DNA from: Elysia chlorotica
Lineage: Eukaryota > Mollusca > Gastropoda > Plakobranchidae
Reading direction: 5' to 3'
Assembly: GCA_003991915.1 (NCBI GenBank)
Contig: RQTK01000047.1
Span: 155,568 to 219,567 of the forward strand
DNA: 64,000 nt
A program made the position numbers and the translations under genes. The notes beneath the pieces were generated by a model, which saw only the letters and a program-made list of their open reading frames with translations, searched no databases and had not been told where the DNA came from. Positions within the stretch are counted from its first letter, which is position 1; the number at the start of each line of letters is the position of its first letter. Shown piece after piece: positions 12,601 through 24,600 of this stretch.

Positions 12601-15600
12601 CTCGCATGGTCTGGGCCTTCACGATATTGTCATCCAGCAAGGCTTGGATGTCATCCAGGGCACTCAAAATACATACGCCCTGAGGGAGGCAAGATAAGAA
12701 GCACTTATAATATAAATGGTGTACTAGAAAAAACAGACATCAAAGCTTACAAGACGCACAGAGATTTTGTTTGATATCCACCCAAACTGTCAACTGATCA
12801 AATTTTAAAAAATTGAATGCATTAAATATGGAATCTCCTTAACCTTAATCATCGGTTGGGGGCAGGTTGAATAATGAACCAATGTTGTTAATTTTTTGGT
12901 AATAAATATTTAAATGTATGGATTCCTCAAATATCTATTGTGACCATTTAAAAAGTGACGGCCCACCAAGAATCTATGAAAAGGGTACAAACTGTGGCAT
13001 ATACTTTTGGTTAATCAAGAAGAATTTGAACTGAATTCCAAAGGCATGACATTTGCGCACTCAGGACATATTGTACATTCAGAAAATAAATCTGACACCA
13101 CAATACTACTAAACAATCATTTTGGGGGGACTTACAGTATCTCTGTATGGAACCAGTTCAAAGCAAAGATCTTTCCAGTCTCCTTTCATCTTGGTTAGTG
13201 CTTTCTCAAGGGAATATTCCTTGGCCGCAGAAGCACCAATCTCCTCTAACCTGTATCGCAGAGCAGAGAGAAGATGAGCAAGGAAGGGGAATGTATGAGA
13301 AAGCCCAGTAACAAGGCAAAGTATTTGCAGTCTATGTTATACACACACACTGGATACAGTTTACAATTTTCTCATCAAAGTTTCAAAGATTGTACATGTA
13401 CTATTTTCTCCAAAAACAAAGATTGTGGGAGAGGGAGATAAGGAGTATAGATCCAGGTTCAGATTACAATAGTCTAATTATTTGAAAAGTCCAAACGGTT
13501 TTGTTTTGGAAACCTTGATATGGATGTGAGGATTTTTAAATGTCAATAAAATTTTGCTATTTCCTTTTCTTTTTATAAAGAAAGTGATCAAATTTAGAGG
13601 AGAATGTATTATCACCACTTGAGCGTCTCATGTGCGGAAAAAAAAGTTATTTCCTTCAGAGGGTTAATGTAATATTTTTCTGTAAATATTGTAAGCAAGT
13701 GGCTATTGCCTAAGAGATTTTAATGATATTTACTCACTTGGCCAAGTGCTTGTGCAGGCCATGTTCCAACATAACAGCCAGGGATGTGTCTTCTTTTGGT
13801 CGAATGTCAAAACCAACAATATCACTCATCTGCATGAGAAAAACGAGCAAATGTCACTTTTTCTTCTCCCAAAATATGATGCTAAAGTTGAGAAACATAA
13901 AAAGATATCTCAGACCTCAATAAGAGAAACAAAAAAAAGCTGTGAGGGAAACCTTACACTGAGACATCATGGATAGTAAACAATATGGCTTGGAAGCTTA
14001 CAGCAATTTCTGATACTCTTGTCCATTGAATGGATAAAAAAAAGTAAAGTTGGTCCCATGCTCTTGACAGGTTATCAGGGAACCAAGATTTAGGGTCCTG
14101 ATTGTACTAGACAAACAGCATTAGTGAGGTAGGTTGCCATTACTTTCCTCACCACACTTTACTTTTGCCATGACTCAAGAGCCGCAGCTACCCATTACAC
14201 GCTGGGTGACACAAGAGGCCCAGAAAAAGATGTGTCCTCAGCAGGGGTAAAACCCAGCGCCATCACAAAGGTGGTCTAATGCCTTGAGCATATTACCAAG
14301 GGCTAATACTGATTTTTTTTTAAACAACAACCCACCTGGTCCCAATGCCGATCTCTGATACCGGGATTACAGATGGTCTGTAGGATTGGCATGTTGTTCT
14401 TGAATTTGTCGATCTTTGTCTTCACATTGTTAGCGATATGCCTTGGTCCAGGCTGGTCAGAAAATGTTTTTGTAAGTTTGTAAGTCGTGCGCCACATCTC
14501 CATGACCTCGTTTTCAATGTCTTCAGAGTTTAGATCCTTAAATGGTCCTGACAAATAAAAAATTAGGAATAATAAGCTTTCTACTTTAATTCCACAACTT
14601 TTGTTAATAAGCACACATATATAATAGTTGTCAAAGGAAATTGGTATAAACCTGTTTTTCTCCTTAATTGCATTTAAAGAAACAAAAGCATACAAAATGA
14701 AGAGTATAAAGGCATGACAATGTAAACCATAGAAATTTTACAATGACAGAATTAAACTTATCATAAACTAGACACAGTCTTAACTCTATTCACTTCATTC
14801 TTGCAGCAAAACTCAACCTCCTCATAGCTCAATTTTACCAATTGTTAAGTATATAGATACAATTCATGAGACAAAAACTCTAAGCCGCACCATTTGTCCA
14901 CTGTTCATTCTTGATATGGAAGTTGTAGGCAGTTCTCCAGAGTTTATCATAAGGCTCCTTCAGAGCAAACATGGCCTGAAGCTGCGGGAACTCAGTGACT
15001 TCCCACTCGAGCAGGCGTTCCTCGTCTTGGAGGCCCTCCAGCTCATCTCTCGCGGCTTCAAGGTTTACCTGAAGGCGACTCAGCACCTCTACGTTGTTTT
15101 TCATCTCTTCACTGCTCATGAACTGGAAGGGTTGATCACAAAACAAAAATGGTGTCTAGTAGGGTGGATCGCTGAGGCTGATTATCTCAATAAATTCTGA
15201 ACATTCACTGTGAATCCCAACCAATGCACTTTTCATTTCTTTATCTTTTTAACTAGATAAGGCTTTGGGAACTTGAAATAAAGAAAAGTGCAGCTGGAAA
15301 GAGTGGAGAAATCTAACTCTGAATACGGGGAAAAACAATAGCTTTTCTTTTACATAAAGATACAATACAGATAGAGTCATGCATGGCATATCAATACATG
15401 AATGAGTAAAAATAATTTTAACATATGGAACACTGAAAATGACATAATCAGCAAACATGCACGCACATGAAGCCTTTAAATAGTCTTTCAACACAATCTC
15501 CTCGTTTAAGAAAGATGTGTGATGGGTACTGTGAACTTATTAGTACATGATCTACAACCTGCTTTAGTAAAATTTGTTCTAGGAGAAAATATGTTTAAAA

Positions 15601-18600
15601 AATAAATATTGGGACCACGAAGGGTTTTTTTTTGCTTTTTTATTGCACTATTAACACGATAAATCAAACTCAGTCACCCTTTACTTACTTCTTTCTTCCT
15701 GAAAGACTCAACCTCCTTATTGTAACCTTCAAGCTTCTCCTCAAAGATTGACACTCGTCTGCGTAACTCATCCTCTATTTGGTCACGCTTGTTGATGATG
15801 CGCCCTTGACTGTGGTCTAAGACGGTGCTGATCTGACTCGGCCAGTGGAACGTCACCGTGTTGAGCTTGATGTCTTCCACTGTGAGAGAGATAGAGAGAG
15901 TGAAATAGGGGGAGAGCAAAGAAAGAGAGGGGGAGTAAAGGAAGAGAGTGCAATGATAGGGATGGAGAATAATAAAGAGCATTAGCAAATAGAAAATCAA
16001 TTGGGCTACCACAATGATATAATTATTTCAAAATAACCTTTTTCTGAAGCCGATGTCTGCTCAGGTAAACTAGTTTACAACCACTCATATTGAAATGGTG
16101 CATCTAAAGGGAATTACAGTATTTAAGGTAGCATGCCCTGTGAATGTGAACTATCTGCAAAAAAACAAAAACAAAAACCAAAAACACATACAAACAAAAA
16201 CAAATCCTTACTTATCAAAAAAGACAAAATTAAAATCATAGATTAGTTTTCTTAGCTAAATCTGTTGGAATATCTTCTACTATGGCATTGATGCCATACA
16301 AAGAAGCATGATAAATTGGCCTTCTCACTTGGGAAATCAGCATAGTCGAGCAAAAATTTGAGGCGGTTGCCAGCTTCCTGAACCTCATCCATCAGTTTAT
16401 ACACTGTTACGTCATTGGACTGAAAAACAAAAGAAAGATTATGAACCAGAATATATCAGATATTGAATTATTTTCATAAGGCCAAAAAATGTGCTCCTTT
16501 TACTTAAATGTTTTGAATGAATATTTATTAATGCATATCTTTATAAATAAAGCTTCCCAAAAAATTGGCTGTGAACCAACCCGTTTCATAGTTATGTATG
16601 TTTTACAAGTAATAATTAAAGCAAAATGTAAAACATCAGACATAAACCACCCTTTTCATAGTGAAAATGAAATATCATATAGAAGTAACAGATTAATATC
16701 TGATAGGGCCAGAACAAACAGATAGAAAGACTTGTTTTGTACAGGCCTCCATCAAATTGCTAAAAAATTGCCATACTTAGCAGACTTATGTTTGTAGGGG
16801 TATGTGTATTTTTGTTTATGCGTAAAGAGGTATGGTTTTCTAAATAATAATTATGTATGTCTGACAGTGTACAATTTCAACAGTGTTACACAAGTACCTT
16901 ACGTTTTATTTTTTTTTCCCTCACATATGTATTGATGTTGTTATATTGAATCAAATGTATATGTACGACCAAGGAACATTTCCCTATGGGATAATAAAGG
17001 CTTATCTTATCTTAAATGGTTTTTCAAAATCTTTGTTCACCCGAATAAATCCATTAGAGGAATTTACACTCTTATTATTCTCGTTAAAGAATGTTTAAAT
17101 CAGGTTGTTAAATAATTATGTCAACATACCGTTTTCAAGAAATCTTGGAGCTCTACTAATTCTTGAGTAGATTCTGGAACGATCTGAACTCGCTCCTGGA
17201 TTTCCTCATATTTCTTGGTGAGTCTGATAATAATGAATGAAAAAAAATATATAAGTGGAAAAGTTTGTATAAGAACAGTGCAAGGGTATCACTGTTTTCG
17301 GTGGCATTGTGGCTGACTTAAAGTAAGCTGAACTGAGCTCTTGTAGAAAGAGAAACCTTTTTGATGTGATAGTGGTGATCAACTTATTGATTTGCTCTTT
17401 TCTTTTTCTTTTTTATTATTCAAGCCCCAGAATAGGCAAAATCGTTGTAAATCCTCATATTCTAATACAGATGCTGACAAGATTTAGGCAGAAAAACGCT
17501 ACATTGTAAAACAAAATGTTTCTATGGGATTTGTAAAAAGATCTTAGCAGAATCTTAAGTCGTTTATTCGGCTGGCTCAAAGAATTTGATACAAATTATC
17601 TTAACATGTGTGTTAAACTGTTATACATCTTGTATCAATCATCGCAAGCACCAAAAATTATAAGAACTCCATACTACTTTTTTCCCAAACAGTTATTTAA
17701 AATAAATCTTAGTTTTAAGATTTGTATAGGATACAACATTCCAAAAAGTCATTGAACTTTGCATTCGGCTAGAAGCGGTGATAATTTACACAATGTAAGG
17801 AGATAGCATATTGAGCTTTTTTAACCCACACTTTGAAAACATTCTTCACAACTCGCCTATCTGTATTATATGTGCAGGGTCTTAAAAAATAAAGTTTTGG
17901 TTCATACTTAGCTATAAAAAGGAAAAATATCAAGAAAAATTGTTAAAATAGGGGACAAGATTTGAATTAGCCTGATGAATTAATTGCACAATTTTGAAAT
18001 AGGTCTCACGTTTCTAGTAACATTTTGTGCACTAATCTCAGCATTAAAAAAACTCCCTTCAGCAAAGAGTAGATCTCAGTTAGACTAATTTTGTGGGGTG
18101 GAGACACAAAGTTCTACATAGATTTACTCACGCTGAGTAACATTTTGTGCACTAATCTCAGTATTAAAAAAACTCCCTTCAGCAAAGAGTGGATCGCAGT
18201 TACACTTATTTCACAAAATTCTACATAGATTTACTCACGCTCGGTTCAAGTCTCGATTTTCATCCACCTCAAACACGACAAGTCTATCCCGGAGGCGTTG
18301 AGCTCGCATGCACATCTCTATGTTGAATTGTACACAATCCAAACAGAACATGCTTAAAGGAGCTGTTACCCTCAGCAGGGCTATCTCGTCACGAAGATCA
18401 TTGTAGGAGTCAATTTTCTGAAGGTGAAGGAAAAAATGGCAATTTGAAGAGAGGTATTAAAGTCATAATGATACTACCATTACTATTTTTTTAGCTTGTT
18501 ACAGATATTTAAAAAAATAATTAAAAAATAAAAATCTGTTGCTAGTTCAGATCATCCTTTTTTTTCGTCTCTGATAATACATCTTTAAACTTTTTAAAGA

Positions 18601-21600
18601 CAGCCTCATTAATCTATCTGCTTGTTTTGCTGTTATTTTTAAACATTTTTTTATTGTCCTTTAATACACTGTGCTCTATGGAACAAATACAAACAAGGAT
18701 TCGCTCTTTGTTTTTTATCCAAAATGTCACATAAGAAGGTAAATTTCCATTAGTAACTGGGCCAAAGTATAAAAGTTAAGTTTTAAATACCTCTAATACC
18801 AATTTCATTAAAATAAAGCAACTAATGGAGAAAAGGATTGCAATAGGGAGCTACATTAGAAGAGACAGTTATCTTGACTGACCTTCTTGAATGCCACAAT
18901 AGAGTGGCTTTCTCTCAAGAATGCGGAAATGTCCTGGTCTGCTTTATTATTCAGCAGATCTGAATATTTCTTGTACACATTCAGGTACCTGCACATATAA
19001 TAAGAAAATGAATAGGCATCTTGTTTTATATCATATAAACTAGTACAATAGCTCATTCATAGACATTTTTATGTACCCAAATTTTGATGCTAACACTATC
19101 ATAATAAAATAAAGATTGCAAAATTTTTAATTTTGTTACGAATATTGATATTGTTATCATAAAAAAAATTGATTTGTGTGCTAGATGAAAGATTACAAAT
19201 TATTCATGAAACAAAGTAGTAGTTTAGACATCTATTACTATGGTATCCTTGTACATAAACCTGAGGGTATTACTATGGTATTCTTCTATATAAACCTTCA
19301 GGTACACATACATTAAAAACAGTCGATAACTTACTTCTGCGGCCCAACAGTGTTAAGTTTGAAGATCTCCATGGCTCGGTCTACAAAATCTGTGACAAGC
19401 ATCTCATCAATCTTCACTGACCGCAGAAGCAACCTTTGACCTCGCATGTCGGGAAAGAGTTCACCCTCCACCTTTAAAAGGATCAGATTGTATTGGTTAT
19501 CATTATTTTTTTTTCACATAATACTTGATGCGTAGTTTGTTGAGAATTTAGAGTTTTAAAACTTTTATGTTGGATATTTAGAAGATCAATTACAATAAAG
19601 TTGTTTAATTTTCTTAAAAAATAAATGATTATGTTATTTCTTAAAGATCAAATTAATATATTTACAAAACTTAAAAGAATGGTTCTTTTGTTTGTTATTT
19701 GAAAAATTGTATCCTCTTTTACTCACCCTTGTAAGTCCTTCTCCACTGGCTATTATTTCAGAGAAGCATCGAAGAATGATGTCTCGAAGCTCGCGGAATG
19801 TTGGCTCAAATACAATTTTTGGTTCTTCAATTTTCAGTTTGATGATCATGATTTGTTTCTGTACATATGTCAACTCATCATACTCGTCACCAAAGTCATT
19901 CCCAGTCTGAATAGAAAGATCATACAAGTGTCAACAGCAGGTTGATTTAAAATAAATTGGCAGAATAAATTTTACATATATATATAAACTTTTAAAAATG
20001 ATAATTTGAAAAAAATGTAGCGAGATGTTAAAAATTGAAGTAATTTTAGACTACTTAGCTTAGGTAGCACTAGGAACTAAAAACTCTCTTTTCATTTATC
20101 TCAAACTTAAACATCTCTGGTACATTATTTGTCTCTAATGCATAATGCACATTTACCTCATGACGTCTGAAAAAGTCGAGAAAATCTGAAAGAGAGTTCA
20201 CCACCATTGACCTCAGCTGCAGTGACATCAGAGATGCTACACAGGAGAAAAACTCTTGTATGATCTCAGTACTGTCAAACTCCCCTGGCGGAACTAAATC
20301 TTCCCACACGCTCTTGTGCTCTACAAAAAGCTTTGCACATTCCGGGATCCACCTAGTCAAGATTGAAAAAAAAAAAACATGGTTACAATAACTTCTACAT
20401 AAATCAACTTTTATAATTTGCTTTAGTTTTTAAGGTTATTAAAAAGAGAACATGATAACATGTTTAAAAATGTATTCATATATCTCCATCCAGTAACTTG
20501 GGTAAATAGTTTGTTTTGTTTCCATGTTCTTTTTTGCTATACTGTGGCATCCATCTGTTTTTTAAACAAGTTTACTTAGAAAAATAACCTCCTTAAACTT
20601 CACATTATATACATTAAGATATTCAAACTCCTTAAAATTCATGTTATATACATTTAAGATATTCAAAACACAAGTCTTTCGTTCTGCTATTCCAAGACAA
20701 CTTTTAGTTACAGTAAACTGTTTTACTCTCCATTCGAAATTAATGCAAATTATAACTTTCATTTTTATTAGTTTTGCAAAAGCCATATATGTCCTATATA
20801 CAGTACAATCTAGTCAAGATTCCAAATATTATTCTGATTTCATATGAAAATTTATGTGTCTGGAGTTTTAAAATCCATCAGAATCTTTATTTTCCCCGGG
20901 CTTTCAGATTCGTCTACCTTGAAAGTTTAACATAAATCGGCATAGAGACATGTAAGCACAAGGCAATGTTTGAATGTATGTACATACGTTTTTCTGAGAA
21001 ACTCATGGGACTCCCAGCACTGCGCCTTGACGAGAGACTCAAACTCTGCAGGAAGAAGAGGCAGCTCAGCTGCCATCAGCTTATCTAGGTTCACAAAACG
21101 CAGGTGGCAAAATCTGATGGGAAAATACAATAGATGTGAATCATTTATCACAAACACACACAAAAATAATTTCTGACATGGATCCCAAACTTTTAAATTG
21201 ATCTCTTAGAAAATCCATTTCCTTAATTTTTAATAAATAAAAAAAACAACAGAATCCTCTTCATGTATTGACAGCATGGCTATAACTATCACTCATAAAG
21301 GCATAGCTATAAAATAACTCTTCCATGCTGTTTATAAATTTTGCATGATGACTCTTAGCAGACAATAAAAATGCTAGACAAATTGAAACCATCATTAATC
21401 AAAGAGACTCACTCATTAAACCAGAGGTACTGCAGCTTCAGCATGATTGGGTTGGTGATGAACAGATGGGTTTCATTGAAGGCTTTTCTATTCCAGTAAG
21501 TGTTGTGCCATGGAACAGGCGCCCTTATCACTCTAAGAAAAGAAAAACCAAGGTAATATCATAATAACCAATTACGAAATTTTCAATTTGGTTAAAATTA

Positions 21601-24600
21601 TAGTAAGGGGAAAATGTCTTATTTCCTTTCTTCATTCTAAGGAAAAATATAGAATTCTTCACTAAATTTTATACCACAAGAGGAAAAATCATGTTCTTTC
21701 TGAACGAGATGCATGCTGGAAGGTATTTTTAATTGTTTAATTTTTCTATCCCCTGACAGATCATATTATGAAGTTATAAATAGGAACAATCAATAAAACA
21801 GATTGGGGTTGTTGTTGTTTTTCTTTGACATTTTGAAACAAAAAAAATTTTCACTTGAACTTTAATACTTTAGATGGAAAAGAATAGAAATAATATAGAA
21901 TGGTTGCAAACATATTCTTCATCAGATACAACTTACTTTTGAGGGAAAGGCATTGGAATCCATTCAATGTGCAGTCTTTTTTTCTCACTCCTGTCTTGCA
22001 GAATATAGTCAACTGCGAATAAGAAATAATATAATATTGTAAATTACGCTGAACATATTTCAAAATTAAAAATGATTGTAACCAAAAAAATGTAGCAGTG
22101 GGGTTTTGATTGACAGGCTATATTTAAAACTTCAGATGTCTCACCAATGCACTTTCTGGAACTCATTTCATAGTCGTTGGCTATCTCCTCCTTCAGGTCT
22201 TGATACATAGGCTGCAAGTGACGAGCACTTAGAAGATGAGAGGGAACCATTTTTTCAATGTTGCGCAGTTGCTCCTCTGATTGTGAAGCCAACATGGCTG
22301 GAGAAATGCCTTTACGGATGTAGTAATAGTAGCGCTGTGGAGAATGTTGGAAATAATTAAGTGATGAGAACTTTTCAAGTATAGCAGTATTATTACCATT
22401 AAACTAAAATAGTAACAAAGATATATGAAGCATTTATGTATATTGTGAGAAAGATTGGATTGAAGGATGGAAGAATGTTATTTGTTATTTCAACGGAGTC
22501 ACATCGCAGAGAAATAATTTTTTTTTAAGAATAAAAGGTTGAAGCTTTATCGGTTCAAAAGATAAGAATTTTTGAAAAACCCTACAAATAGTGAGATTTC
22601 ATGAACATTTCTGGCAAAATAATGTCACACGATTGAGTCAATCAACATCTCAAAATTCATTGGACATATATTATGTATTGGTGCCTTAGCCCTTAACCTC
22701 CATGTCTCTTTTAGTTGGGTCTTGGAATTCATTGGTTTGTTCATTTTCAATGGCAGCCATAATGTCCATCTGCTCTGTTGGAGTCAAAGGGCGACTTGGT
22801 GGCAAATCTGTCTTTGAGTAGTCTCGACTGCCAAATCAATCAAAGAAAGAGAAAAGATGTAAAAAAAAAAATAAGGAGACCCGTTTAAATCTTTGATTTC
22901 ATTTACTCTAAAAAGCAACAAATCTTGACACCAGATGTATTGTTTGAAGTTTGCTGCTACTTCGAATTTCTGTGAGTCTTCTAAAGGTACACACTATTAG
23001 GAATGTGAGTTAACAAATAGTTGAGTTATAGTTCAAGTCAGCAGATCAAGCAAGGGGCAAGAGTAATGCTTAACCCCGTCACTAATTCTAGTCTTTAAAA
23101 GAGATCACAAAGTACACAAACGCATAATTATTTTTTTCAATATCTTCTACAAAAAATAAATAAATCATATCTTCTATTGAGCTGATCATTTGCTTTATGG
23201 ACCTGTTCCATTTCCATAGTCGAGAATTAGATTACTCAAATAATGTCTAAAATACATATTGAAACTTAATTTACTTACTCTTCTTTAAGGGCTTTCTTTT
23301 TCTTCTTTGCTACACTGGGTCCAAAGCCTGGTGATTGAAAGAGCAATTGGTAAGTCTGAAGGGATAAACTTTCATTCTTTCTTTGTTTTCAATATGACTT
23401 TTTGACAATATGCAGTCAAGCATGCCTGAAGATAAAAGACAAAAGTAGTTGCCTTGGGTAACAAAGGTCCACTGAGACACCAGTAGAAACTAAAAACTTT
23501 CCATTCTACATTTTTAAGTGCTCTGTTATAAATGGACAGCAGAAAAGCAAAAGAGAAAAAAATTATGTTGTTACTAAACATAATACTTCCATTGTTATTA
23601 CCAAACTTTCATATTTTTAAAGCCTTTCACAAACCTATTTACAAGTATATAGAGTAGTTTTGATTGGCTTGATTCGTAGATCTTTATCTTAATCTACAAC
23701 TCAAGGTCTGTTTGCATCTTTCTACTAGTAGTTGAGTTGAGTTGGTTTAACGTCCAAAGTCAACACTAAATAGGCTACATTGTGGACAGGCTGCAAGACT
23801 GACGTTTGACAATTTTTATGTGTTGCCACATACAAGACAGGGCGGGGAGACCTGAACTCCTGTCTCAGCTGGTCTGTCTGTCCGTACCTCTCTCGTCTGA
23901 TGTGATGAACATAGGGCGAGGTCAAAAAGGTTTCCTCATGGCAGCCCATATCTTCCTTACACTCAGTAATGCAGAAAATCTTTGAACAAAGACACTGTCT
24001 CAACTTTGCAGTCTGACCACTCCTCCCACCCTCACCCTTTTCCCACTTTCTTTGGTCCCTTGCAACTTAACCTTTGACAAGAACACAGGATGACAATTGT
24101 CACTGACTATTACTCACTATGGTACCAGTGCCTATTACCCCCTCCTCTTCTCTCTATCACGGACAGAGAAACTTGTTCTTTGATAGCAAAGAGGTTGCCA
24201 TGTTGGGGAGGCATTTGCAAAGGTCGGTAACAGAATAAAATAAAGATTTCAAGGGGGTCAATAAAAATTGTTGCCTTTGCATGTGGCGATCATGGACATA
24301 TGGTCAGCAGGGCAGGTTGGTATGTATATGACATTTGCTTCAAAACTGAATTAATAACCATAGCAGTCATCTTGTGGAGTATTTACTTCTTCTCATACTC
24401 TAAAAGAGTAATAAGAGAAAAAAAAACTATAGAAATATTATTTCTTGAATCAATCCCTTTTTTCTCTCTTTCTTTTCTGGAAGTTTCTAAAATCATACAA
24501 AAAAGGGTGTTTTTAAAAGCATATAAATAATTGGCAATTTATTTTTCTTTTACATTGCTGTTGAATAAACATAAAAACCTTAGGAAAACTGCAGAACAGA

